Assembly (NCBI GenBank): GCA_016110215.1
Contig: JADWQD010000018.1
Span: 1-64,000 of the forward strand
Source: Capronia americana
Lineage: Eukaryota > Ascomycota > Eurotiomycetes > Chaetothyriales > Herpotrichiellaceae
Direction of reading: 5' to 3'
Length of the DNA: 64,000 nucleotides
Of the stretch, positions 42,276-53,600 are shown in pieces. The notes beneath the pieces were generated by a model. That model had not been told where the DNA came from. It saw only the letters and a list, made by a program, of their open reading frames with translations, and did not search any database. A program made the position numbers and the translations under genes. Within the stretch, counting starts at the first letter, position 1; each line of letters opens with the position of its first letter.

Positions 42276-44038
42276 TTATGGTGGTGGGGTCACCGGGCCA
42301 GCGGTCTCAGATGGCTGGGAGATTAGTGGTTCTTCCTCGTTCGAAGTCCATGACCTCGTCTCAATGGGCGCAACCTGTACATCTGGTAGTAGAAGTGAAA
42401 GCACAGTGGCTCCTAGAAACACCCCCTATTGTATCTGTGAGTACTTTGTAGCTTGGGACAGAAGAACTCCTTACTGTCAGAACCATGAATTGCAACACCA
42501 GCCAAGATCCTCCAAGGTCCACTGCACAACCCCAGATTGATTCTATGATTGGGCTTCCAATAACGTGACCCAGCGCATCGATCATGGATGCAAGTGTATA
42601 GAGCCTGCCGATCTCATCTGAGGATTCGATAAAGGTTGAGAAAACAGCAAGCATAGGAGCGCGAACGCTGAAGCCAGGAGCGAAGATGATTAGGCCTGCA
42701 TTTTGGTCAGCTTCGAGGAATCAATCTTAATACTACTGTTCGTACCAAAGATTAACCAGGGAATATTTGAGGCGGCTGCAATCATGGCCATTCCGACAGT
42801 AAGCGCGAGTATGCTGAATCTGAGCACGAAGAGGTCGACCTTGATCGCGGGCACTCCACGGTGGATAGTGAGATAAGAGCTGAGGGGCGGGAGAAAAAGG
42901 AAGACTATCAGGTTGACTCCGGGGACGATCGAAAGCAGGTTTGCGGTCTGAAATGGTTAGAGTTGGTACTTTGACATTCTGATAACATGCTAACTTCTGC
43001 AATAATCCAGCCAAATTGTACCGAGGTATATGTAGGCAATACTTGGACCGCATTGTATCGGAGCTGAGTCATGAAGACAAGCACCAGAGCAAGCATAATC
43101 TTTTGGTTCCGAAATGATCCACGATACCATTTGATGCTGTTCTGCAATGCAGCCGGTTCGCTTCGTGAACTTGGTACCAAACCTTCATCACGACGTAATG
43201 TTTCTGGTATCAAGAAAATTATCGGAAACATTAGAAGCAGGCATATCCCACACAACAAATATGGTAGCCAAAGGGAATGTCTCAGGCTGAGAGCGGCAAT
43301 TTGTGGTGCAACAAGATCGACCGTGAGCTTGACAGAAAACGCCTTGTAGAGTAATTGGCCGCTAGGGAACGCTGTCAGTTCAACGTCGTACATACAAGGA
43401 GTGTAGGTACTGAACCGTGTCTCTTCCGTGCAAAGGTCTGAAATCATGGCTGTGTATAACGCAATTACCACGAAAGGTCCGCCGCCAACCATCCGGGGTA
43501 AGGCGATAAGCCACACGAGTCTCGTGGGCATGGAAGTCCACAGAGAGCCTGGCATGCAGATGTCAAACTCGTCTCTTCACACGTTTCCATGAACAGCCAG
43601 CTGAATTGGATTCGTCAAGTTCGTACATATTACCAATATCCATACCATAGCACAAATCATCCCCAATAGGGTAACTGTGAACACCAAACGCCGACCATGC
43701 CTATCAGCAATACTACCGAAGACAGGGCCAAAGAGAAGTACTGTGCAAAATTACCAGCAGTTCTAACAGCAGGAAGAACTGGACAGAGTCTTGCCAGGAA
43801 GAGTGCTCCAAAAGCTGAGCCAGCCCCTCGTGAAAGCTAATTCATGCTGTATGGCACCAGTTTTACAGGACCCCTCATCTACAGGGCCACTGCCTGCCTC
43901 TAGCCTCGTATAATGGCGTTGGCAAATAGCATTTTCGATCAGTCGAATGGTCGCAGGGAATTGGATGCCTTCTTCCAATTCGTACAGAACAATGAGAATA
44001 AGAATGTAAGCGATTGTGGGGATGCCATTTTGCGCCAT
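42276..44038 (-). CDS. MFS transporter (12-helix, drug/metabolite type)
   Basis: Seven exons on the minus strand: 44038-43795, 43740-43627, 43548-43416, 43361-42995, 42947-42746, 42695-42475 and 42425-42276; 476 residues, frames close exactly. The first intron (43794-43741) begins GCAAGA (GC-AG); the rest are GT-AG. It starts MAQNGIPTIAYILILIVLYE. The conserved loop FGPVFGSIADRHGRRLVF (motif A) follows the first intron. Later come MVGGGPFVVIALYTAMISDL, TEETRGQLLYKAF, SLWLPYLLCGICLLL and an acidic tail. The C-terminus lies 160 bp from the convergent oxygenase stop. Probably exports or imports the compound handled by the adjacent oxidase and oxygenase. Substrate unknown. Confidence 0.8.
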
Positions 44039-44640
44039 CACTGACAAATAAGGCGATGTACCGGCAGACACTTAATCCTCAGGCTTTTAGAAAGAGTTGC
44101 ACTGAATTGGCGTTTCGAGAAATCTGATCAAGCCGGAAGACTCTCAGGGTCCTGTAAGAGATCGCCGAGACTGAAAGTAAAGGAGGGTCTTGCAGGTAAA
44201 GAGAGCTTTCGTCTTGGCGACGTTGGCCCTCGGCGCAACCTAAGAAGGAAGGTAGAGCGAAGAAGGAGAACGACAGCCTTGCGGGCAAGGCTGAGGACAC
44301 AAGTCACGTGGTGTGCTCTGGTGCTCCGGGCTGCTCTGCGAATAGAGCAACAGAGCATTACAGAGCACAGCGTGACGCGGAAGCATATATACGCTCGTTG
44401 CTATCTGACCTAGACTAGACACTCCTTCGTAGCCAACTCATGTCATCTACTCACACCCACCTTTGAGTACCCAGTCCTTATCTTGCCGTCTGCTATACCT
44501 GTCTTGTGTCGTGCCCCCACCCCTTCATTAGAGCCTTGTGACTGGAGACCTGACCTTTACTGGTTAGTCGAAAGGAGCAGCGCTGACACTGCACCCCAGT
44601 TCAGTAGATTAATAGGCTGCTATTAACTCGACTTAGAATA
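44039..44640. other. Region between MFS gene and HET fragment
   Basis: About 600 bp with pyrimidine-rich tracts and one TCGCCG (44162-44167). It would be the right edge of the segment bracketed by the HET pieces. No gene seen. Confidence 0.4.
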
Positions 44641-45854
44641 CCTACTCGTCGGGTTCGTTCAATATGCATAAACCAGAATTGTGAGCAGGAACGCAATCAC
44701 CAGGTCACAATGATGGGTGAGATTTACTCCGGAGCAAAGAATGTCATTGCCTGGCTTGGAGACCAAGGTCCAAGCACATGTCATCTTCTCAACGCTCTAA
44801 GTCGCTTCGCTGATGCCAAGGAGAAGCATACATCCTCTAAGCCCTTTATGTTCGACTTCGGATCCGAGACAGAAAACCTGCAGGAAGGTGTCAAAGACTT
44901 GATAGGAAGACGTTACTGGACTCGGATTTGGATGTCCAAGAACTTATCCTAGCTAAGAGGGTCATCTTCTGGATTGGAGAACTTCAAATCCCTCTGGAAG
45001 TACTTCCCCTGATCTATTCATTTCCGTCATATCTGCAGAAGGGCTTGCGTCTTATCAGGACCCTTCTTCATGATGCGGCGAGGGACCGCGATAGGCGTGG
45101 GCTATTGGAGTTAGTTTCAAAATCCAGCGCTCTTGAGTCTGAAAGACCCCACGATCGAGTGTATGGCGTCCTGGGCTTGATTGTTGGTCGTAACCAACAT
45201 GGAGCCCCAGACTTTGAAGTAAGGTATGGGGATACACTTGTCCAGCTCTTCGCTCGAGTCATCAACTACGATGGGGGGACAAGTCCTATTAAATTTGCCA
45301 GAAGTCTCGCATCTCATATGAGATTACTTCCGGTAGGAGCGGGAGATACGAACGGCCGCTCCGGCGATATCTACATCGACTTTGTTTTCAAGCAATGTGG
45401 AGTGATCGGCAAGGCTACGGCTACCAGGCGTTCGCTGCCATCTAGCTGGAAGACTGCAGAATTCCATAACGCCCCCTCTGCGCTGCGTGGAAAGGATCAC
45501 GTTTATCTATGTCAGCACAGCGAACTTCATCCTGGCAACATAGCGTTCTTACTGATGTCTGCCAAGGATCAACGGAGACTGCAGTACGTGGCTTCTGTGC
45601 CGATTGATGAGACCAGTCCCTTGGAAGCTAGGAACATCCATATTGACTTGATCGTTCTGGAGGCTAAGCTCACCACATACGATGATTTAGAATTTGAGAG
45701 ACAGTTGGGGGATTTTTCGCCACTGTTGCATGTCTTGTCGAGTTTCTTGAGCGCATCTTCGTGCTCGGTAGAGACAGTCGGCGGTAGTGACCTGATGCTA
45801 AAAGTACATGCTCGCGTCGACATAGTCCTGCGTTTCCTGGACTCTTTGAGTTGA
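44641..45854 (+). pseudogene. HET-domain C-terminal fragment
   Basis: Begins in mid-domain: the frame through SICINQNCEQERNHQVTM and EIYSGAKNVIAWLGD is the second half of the HET signature, with no ATG or YxWG part upstream. At about 44929-44934 the frame shifts by one base: RRYWTRIW continues in another frame as VQELILAKRV, the canonical RIWVVQE junction minus one nucleotide. The remainder (to 45854) includes DRVYGVLGLI, typical of HET proteins, then an unconserved tail with no further stops. It is a broken gene lacking start and N-terminus. The piece at 33.2 kb ends at the same Cys codon where this piece becomes recognisable. Confidence 0.8.
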
Positions 45855-46100
45855 ATAAGAAGACTTGATACACGGACTGACTTGGCTGCCTGCTTGCATA
45901 GATGGCATAAAGACTCCGTCCAGTTAGTCCGAGCGATGGCACATTGGCGACAGAAGCCTCAGAGATCAGACAGCAAACAGTGGATAAACATTCAACAACA
46001 TCGACTTGACTACGTATTACAGAGCATGAAAGCGTTTGACTAATCGTAAACAGAGGCCAACTCTGTGCGTACAGGTCGATCCATAGACCTCCACTAACAC

Positions 46101-46670
46101 CTAAAGTCCAGCAGCCTGCTGTAGATGCTGGTCTGACGCATATTTTTGGACCAACTCCTGCTTGGTAGTCTCAATCTCCACCTTATTTGCAGCCTGGAAT
46201 GCATCCAGTCTTGTCTTGGCTTCACCGACAAAAACAGTGTTGGTGAGCTCGCCGAGAATCGAGTAGAATGTCGCACCTTTGTCCGATGTAGGTGAGCTAA
46301 ACTGATCGTAGATGCCATCCCTTTGCAATCCGCGCATCAAGAGGAGCGTCCTTTCGAAGCCGATGGTGCCGGGGGTGAAGACGACCTTGACTTGGCACTT
46401 GTCATTCACGAGGAACTTGTGGAGGGTTTGGGGTGGGACAGGAACTTCCTTCCCAACTTCGAGCTCAATGGGTTTGAGGTTCTCCTCGTTGAAGTCATCC
46501 GAAGTCCAAACAGTCATCGAGCCGCTGAGCAGCGTGAAAGCTTCTGTGAAATCGGTATGGTAATGAGGTGGAGCTTGGGCGCCCGGAGCGAGGTCAGACT
46601 CGACAACAGTTCGCTTGCCGCCGTTGGTCAGCGAAGACTCGATGATGGTTGGCACTTTGTCTGCGTCCAT
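46101..46670 (-). CDS. Cupin-domain protein
   Basis: Intronless, 189 residues. A single cupin barrel: APPHYHTDFTEAFTLLSGSM supplies the HxH...E metal-binding pattern and VPPQTLHKF the second motif His. The C-terminal third is helical. No signal peptide. Small fungal cupins include dioxygenases, isomerases and binding proteins, so the reaction cannot be assigned. Its neighbours (HET remnant, amidase) offer no pathway clue. Confidence 0.82.
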   Translation of the reverse strand: MDADKVPTIIESSLTNGGKRTVVESDLAPGAQAPPHYHTDFTEAFTLLSGSMTVWTSDDFNEENLKPIELEVGKEVPVPPQTLHKFLVNDKCQVKVVFTPGTIGFERTLLLMRGLQRDGIYDQFSSPTSDKGATFYSILGELTNTVFVGEAKTRLDAFQAANKVEIETTKQELVQKYASDQHLQQAAGL

Positions 46671-47787
46671 TGTGTATCAGCCGGCTTTCCGTCTCTTGTG
46701 TGATGGCAATGTTCCTGTCGTCTAGGTCCGAGATGCAGCAGCGAGAGTCGAGCTTGATCCGATGAGGGTTGTCTGCGAAGTCCATCAGTATCCCGGGGTA
46801 TGGCGCCATTTTATAGGCACAATCAGTAAGCTCGTGAAAATGTTCCTCAGCACTGTTCTGTTTCGCAATAACGGGTCGGCTCCCTGTGACACGCAACTGC
46901 CAATGGGATAGACGGAAAGCCATAGAGGTTGCAAGGACGGATTTGTCGTATGAGCTATGGGTGAGACTAAGATCTCACCGGAGAAAAGAAAGGGGGGTAG
47001 GATACACCGCATGTTGGTGACTGATCGCAAGTTAACAACGAAATCATGAGCTGCGCCGATTACTAGTCCGTAATCGGACGGTCAACCTTGTCTTGCTTCC
47101 GCCCAAGGCGGCCAATGCAGCAAGCATAGGGAACTGTTGCTGCAGCTCACTTGAGACGGTGGCATCAGGAGGATTGGGAGGCACAACTTGGGTGGATGCA
47201 GGATTGGCGGCGTGTTAAATCCAGGCAATCTGAAGTAGTATTGAAAGGAGGCAAACTCTTGTCTGTGCGAAAGAACATGACCATATGGAAAGAAGCTTCA
47301 GTTCCTGCAGACTTGCGCCATCCTGTGGACTGAGAGACCATGGAAGAGTGGGTGTTGAAGGATTCGCGAAGCCCTCGACAGGGCAATAAGTAAGCCATTT
47401 CGGCATAGTTGCCCTTTGTTAGCTGCACCCCATCTGATCCTCCCTGGCATCCTTGATCTCAATCCAACTACCAAGTACTGTCCTTGCAAGGTTGTATCTT
47501 TAGGTGTCCCACCATGCAGTTGGCTTACGATCACAAGACTCAGTTAGTCCAAAGCTTCCAATTCCCCATAATCCAGAGAACTATAGCGAACCCAGAAGGA
47601 ACAGCTAACTTAAACTATTTCTCCCGCCGCAGAGAGCCAACCAATTTCGCAGGTGGGTTCTTGAGCACCTACTGATCGCATCCGCTGCTTGCAATCCTGG
47701 ATTAGCTCCCTTTCCAACTTTCGTACCAGTGAAGATGGACTATGTGCATTGGAGGACCGGTTACGTTCTCAAGCAAGTTCCATTCCT
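46671..47787. other. Intergenic region
   Basis: 1.1 kb upstream of the cupin gene and downstream of the amidase. Short open frames (up to 109 codons at 46594-46923 minus) show no family motif. No gene supported. Confidence 0.5.
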
Positions 47788-49916
47788 TCAGAAGGGAGTG
47801 CGACCGGTCTTGACCGTTTTCAAGATGCCGGCATCCGCCATCTTTTCAATCATGTTCAAGAGCACAAAGTCACACCCGCGCTTCACCACCATGTTGATCG
47901 TTACGGGCACCATCTCTTCGTGATACGTGACGTTGCTGAAATATGGGACCTGGCCGATGGGTATTGTGAAATCGGCGCAGCCATAGATGGGGCAAATGTT
48001 GGCGCCCGTGATCTTTGCAGTTGGTGGCTTGACGGCCAGGTACGAAGCAGCAGGTGAATCATTCAAACTCTCCTCCCGAAAAGACGGCAGGCCTCCTGGC
48101 CCTATGTCGTACAGCATGACAGATTCGGAGCAGGAGTCGGCTGTGCTAAATTGCAGATTCTGTTCATACCATTCCACAGCAAGGTTCTTGGCCTGTAGCG
48201 CAGCTTGGTACGTGACGGCGTTATTAGTCGTCTCGTTGAAGTTCACCCATCCAGGCCGTCGAGCAGGATCGATCGGGGGGAAGCGTCCGTCGAAAAGCTC
48301 TGCCCACTTTGAAGTGAGCGGTTTGCCAACTTGGTCCCATTGAGTCCAGGCGTTGATGACACCCAAAGGTTTTGAGGAAAGGTATGTCAGGTTGTTGACT
48401 CGGGGATCTGTCGCGTTCTGCACCGTCGCTGTAAAGTTGAACTTCTCCACTGTCATACCGAACAGGGAACTCATGTTGCTGATGAATTCTTGCAGCACAA
48501 CTTCTGCTGCTGAGTTGTTCAAAGGCAGATACTCAACTGGATAGAGAATACGTTTTGGGAACGCGTTGGTGTCGGGCACCACCAAAGGTGAGAGCCCTGT
48601 TAGGTTTGGACTTTGGTATGTGTCCGGAGTGTACCTTGCCATCATCAGCGTTGAGCTTGTTCAGGGAAACCCTTCCTTACCATGCTTTCGAGAACTTGAT
48701 CCATTGATACGGGTCACGACAGAACACACCTGCGGTGTCGGTAGCACCGCCAAGAGGCATCACACGTTCAAGAGTCATCAATCCTTGACTGGGCCGTTGG
48801 CTTCAACTGGTCAGCTGCTTGAATACGAAGCGCAATGATGCCGACTTACCCATATACACCGCTCACTGCTGCAGGCCTCCTCATTGAAGAGCCTGTGTCG
48901 GATCCAATTGCATAGTCAAGCCAGTCATATGCAGCTACCGAGCACCCTCCACCGGACGAGGAGGCCGAGCACGTCAACCAGCCATCTCCTCTTGGATTAA
49001 ATGGATAATGTTCGTCCTGCCATTGCCACGGATCCGCACCAGAAGCGAATTGAGCAAGCTTATATTTTCCGACGATAACAGCTCCGAGGTCGATGAGTTT
49101 CTGGACTGACGGAGCTGTTCCGTCCGCCAGTGGTGTGACATACGCCCATGCCTGACTCCCGCCAGAGGTTTGCAAGCCCTTGATGTCATACAGATCTTTG
49201 ACAGCAACACGTTCTCCTGCCAAAGGTCTGCTGTCTCCCCAGCTATATATCCGCGAAGGGACCGGGATCATGGGGTTCCAGTACCTTGCCAGGTAAGCTG
49301 GGACAGCAGTGTAGGTGTCGTTGCCATCGTTGGAGTTGTACGTCCCGTACAAGAAGTCTCTGTATGAATCCGCATACAGCAGATAAACCGAGGCGACCTC
49401 TATCTGCCCAGACTTGATGGTTGCAAGGTAAGGTCCAGCGGGAGGCGCTGCGGTTTGGAATGTTGACTGGCTTGCCGTCCCGCTTGACTGGAAGCTGCCG
49501 CTGATAAAGACCTGGCCGACATCATACGACTGCAGATATGTGATTGCCGATGCATCCAGAGTTGCATTTGCCGCCGACGAAGAAATCAGGATAGCGTCGA
49601 GGAAATCTTCCGAAAAGACATCGTCTCCCTGAAGGTAACTTGCGACCACACTCTGGAGCACGTCTCCTGTGATCAAGGAGGCATCGGTGTTGATGACTGT
49701 CAACGGTACGCTGCCTTCATTTGTTGCCGCTGCTGAAGAGAGCTTGACGCTCGCAACAGCCTTCGGATTCACAACGTTGCCGATATACGATCTGTTCCCG
49801 AGCTCGAACAACGCATCACCATTCGCTAGAGGTTGGATGTAGTTGTAAGGATTCCTCCTGAGCGGCGCGGAGAAGGCGAATGCTGCATGAAAGGCAAGGA
49901 GCAAGAAGTACTCCAT
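47788..49916 (-). CDS. Predicted secreted amidase (amidase-signature family)
   Basis: Three exons: 49916-48850, 48800-48681 and 48634-47788, with introns of 49 and 46 nt; 677 residues. ATG 49916 gives a clear signal peptide (MEYFLLLAFHAAFAFSA); the in-frame ATG at 50021 would bury it. Many NxT/NxS sequons also fit secretion. The catalytic core shows VAVKDLYDIKG with Lys at about 237, SASSSGGGCSV and GSDTGSSMRRPA with the cis-Ser/Ser pair, then GQRPSQGLMTLERVMPL after the first intron. Acceptor choice skips an AG right after the branch site (gctgaccag). A roughly 190-residue N-terminal extension precedes the core, as in fungal amidases of the scytalone-dehydratase-like Arp1 annotation group. 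It should hydrolyse an amide outside the cell; substrate unknown. Confidence 0.87.
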
Positions 49917-50691
49917 CACGGCGGACCTGGTGCCGAACGTCGTGGGGCGGTACACCGAGGCTGGTCCGGTACAAACCCATTGCTTTAAGTGCTCTCGAGA
50001 CCATTTTATGAATGTTCTCAAATCTCGACACTAGGGGCTCAACCGGCTGCTATAGCTTCAACATATGCACGATAAGCGGAACAATATTCATGGCCTGCCT
50101 AATTCGTCCTTCTCGATCTTTTGAACGTCTACTCTGATTGACCGGTTTCTGGCGAGCCTTGCTTGGCTGCTTCGGATTTCGGCACATCGGGAGAATGAAT
50201 GGCTCGAAAGACTAAAGAACGAGTTCTTATCGCGACTTATGAAGGCTCGCTGAGAAATGCCGAAAGGCAATCGTGGTTTCTTAGGATACCTAGTCTATGA
50301 GTGAAGCCTTGACCGGGAAATAGCTTGAGAAGCCCGTTCCCAGTCCGGGGCGGTCCGGATATACGCGGTGAGAATAATGCCTTTGTAGCAGCACTGGCAG
50401 GCTGCAGTGAAATACTTTCGAATGTGGTTTAGTGCGAGGATTCGCTCACATTCTTCTGAAACATCGTCTCACCGATTTTCTGATCATCCACCCGACGCTT
50501 CATCAATGTTGAATATTTCTCGAGTGCTCATGAGGCAGCAGCATTCATCTCGAGATTGTTCGCAGGAATGGTCCCGATAGTGAAGGCTGTGTTCATTTCC
50601 TGCCTGTTGCAAGACCGTTGCTCAATATCTGCTGCTGCATAAAAAACGGAGTTGCGCGGTATCAAGTGTTTGGAGGCTTGCACAAATCAAG
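49917..50691. other. Divergent intergenic region
   Basis: About 775 bp between the amidase and the ABC transporter, likely promoters for both. I see no gene or repeated motif. Confidence 0.45.
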
Positions 50692-53600
50692 ATGGCGTCG
50701 AAACGCAGGAACGGCATCTCGAGGGTTTACCTACCGTGGCCGAAACCCTTTATCGAAGAACCTGTGGACTGTGTGGATGTTGAACCCAAGAAGTCACCAA
50801 CACGGTGGCATGCAGTCTGCCTCTTCATCCTCTCCGGTACCGGCTTTGTGACTCAACTTGTGGTGGCACTGACTTTTCCATGGGCGTCCACCACTACCGC
50901 GCTATGGGCGCTTGCCGTGTTGTATACAGCAGCATGGCGACCCAGAACTGGGTCAATCCTGCTTTTCGTGGATTTCGTGGGCATTGCCGTTGCCGGGGCA
51001 TGTCTCATCACCGCCTGCTTCTACAAGAACTTGGATGGCAGGAATGCAGTTCTTACTTTCGCCAGCACTGCTCTGGCCGCCATTTCAATCGTCATGGTCA
51101 CCAATATGCCCCTTCGGGACCCGTCCTTAGGCCGAGCCGAAATCAGCCGCCCTTTCAGTGCTCCTTCCAGTGCTTTTCGGTCTCCCGAAGACAACTTGAC
51201 GCTTTTGCAATGGATGACGGTCTCTTGGATTGCGCCCTTGATCAAGGTCGGCAACAAGCGCCAACTTAACGATGAAGATGTATGGCTTCTACCATATGAA
51301 TTCCAACACCGCCAGCTTCACGACACCTTCCGCGAGCTTAGAGGAAGCGTTGTCCGACGATTACTGAGTGCCAACTGGATCGACTTGGTCCTGCTCACAA
51401 TCCTGGCAATCATCGAACTCGCTGCCAACTATTCCGCTCCGGTCATTCTACAAAAGCTCCTGCAAGCGATGGAGACAATCAATATTGAGAAGCGTTCCGC
51501 AATCCAGTGGGCATTGCTCATCCTCGTTGTGCGACTTGTTGCCGCTCAGAGCGCGGTTTTCAGTCTGTGGTTCGGCAGAAGGTGCTATGAGCGTTCTCGG
51601 GGGGAGATGATCACGATGTTGTATGAAAAGACGTTGAATCGGAAGATATTAGGAGGGCTTCCTCAGCAAGCTGAGAAGGGCCAGGAGCCAGAGGAAGGAC
51701 CCGCTCTTGATGCATCTGGAACGGAAGAGACGGGCAACCTGTCGGAGACCGAACAACTCCTCGGTGGGCATGCCAAGCGCCCAAAGAGTCTCGCCGGTCG
51801 TGCACAAGGGAGATTTGAGAAATTGAAGTCTTTCTTTGTGCTCAAGAAGCAAGCAAAGGTCGAGAATAAATTGCCCGCCTCGATGGGGAAGATCCTCAAC
51901 CTGTTTCGAAACGACGCTTATGAGGTTGCTCAACGTTTTTGGGAGTTTCAGACTCTCATCAACAAGCCTCTCGGCCTAGTACTTTCCATCTTCCTCATCT
52001 GGCGACTGCTTGGATGGCCGTCCTTAGTCGGCGTTGCCGTGGTCATCATTGCACAATTCTTGAATTACTTTCTTGCTCGAATCCTTCTCGTTTGGGAAAA
52101 GGAGCGTCGGAGAGTCACGGACATCAAGCTGCAGAAGATCACTCAGTACGTCGAGGCGATCAGACATCTGCGATGGTATGGATGGCATTTTGCATGGCTT
52201 GAGGGCGTCATGACGGCGCGGCAGAAGGAGCTCAACTTGAGAATCATTACCTTTCTCTTGAACGCGACGATCAAGACGTTGAACTCATTTGCAACCGACA
52301 TGCTTCCAGTTGCCACCTTCTACGCTTACACTGTCTTCGCGGGACGTCAATTGCGAATTGACGTCGCTTTTCCAGCGTTGCAGCTCTTCCAGCTGTTGCA
52401 GTCTAATATCCGAGAACTTCCGAACCTCATAACGGTCTTGTTGAACGCGTCCGTCGCAGTTGGCCGCATCTCAGACTTCATTGCGGAATCGGACAAGGTC
52501 GACGAGACACAATCCAATCGATCAACGAACGATCGTGATCGCCTGGAGCTGGAAAATGCCTCCTTCTCATGGCCCGGCCTTTCGAGCACGGTGCTCCACG
52601 ATCTCAACCTCTCTTTCCCTCAAGGGATGACCGTTGTATTTGGCGAAGTCGCTGCAGGGAAGACTGCCCTGCTCCACGCCCTCCTTGGTGAGCTGGATTT
52701 GCGCGAAGGGCATCTCTACAAGCCGCAAGCCGCCATTGGTTATTGTGCACAGACCCCTTGGCTTCAAACCATGAATATCCGAGAGAACATTCTTTTCAAC
52801 TCGCCATACGAAGAAGCCCGGTATAAAAAGACACTTGAAGCTTGCGCACTTCTTCCAGACCTAGCGAATCTCAAACATGGGGATTTGTCTGAGATTGGCG
52901 AGAATGGCATCGGCTTGTCAGGTGGGCAAAAAGCGAGAGTAGCTCTTGCTCGAGCAGTGTATAGCCGAACGCAGGTTCTCCTACTGGATGACCCTTTGAG
53001 TGCTCTAGATCAGCAAACGGCCGAATGGATTGTCACAAGGTGTTTATGCAGTAACTTGATGGAAAATCGCATTGTGGTCCTAGTCACACACCGTACTGAC
53101 ATTTGTCAACACCTGGCGTCACAGCTCGTTGAGCTCACTAACGGCACAGCCGTGTTGCATCGAAGTGATGAGGATCTCTCCAAGGTAACGTCAGCCACTG
53201 CAGTGGACGCAGAGTTGGCTGTCGAAGACGGGAGAGACATTGATGAATCAGCTGCGATTCCCGATAAGTTTGTCGAGGACGAATATCGAGCCCACGGTGG
53301 GGTGCAATTCCAGGTGTACTGGCAGTACATCAAGGCCGGAACGATAAGATGGTGGTTGATGGTTGTTTTGACAGCGGCGTTTTGTCGCGCAACCTACATC
53401 GCCGAGAGCTGGTTCTTGAAGGAATGGGGAGAGGCATACAACAAAGCCAACGCCCACATTTTCACCCCACAGATCTTCGAAGCGGACATCCACCTCTTTC
53501 GAAGCCCAGTCTCTGGTCTTTTTGATAAGTTCCCTGACCCTGCTGTCAATGTACGCCCATGGCTTCTGGGATTCCTCGTCATTGTGGCCTGTGAGACCTT

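Noticed and set aside
46594..46923. 109-codon minus-strand frame overlapping the cupin start
   Set aside because: Out of frame with the cupin gene and without motifs.
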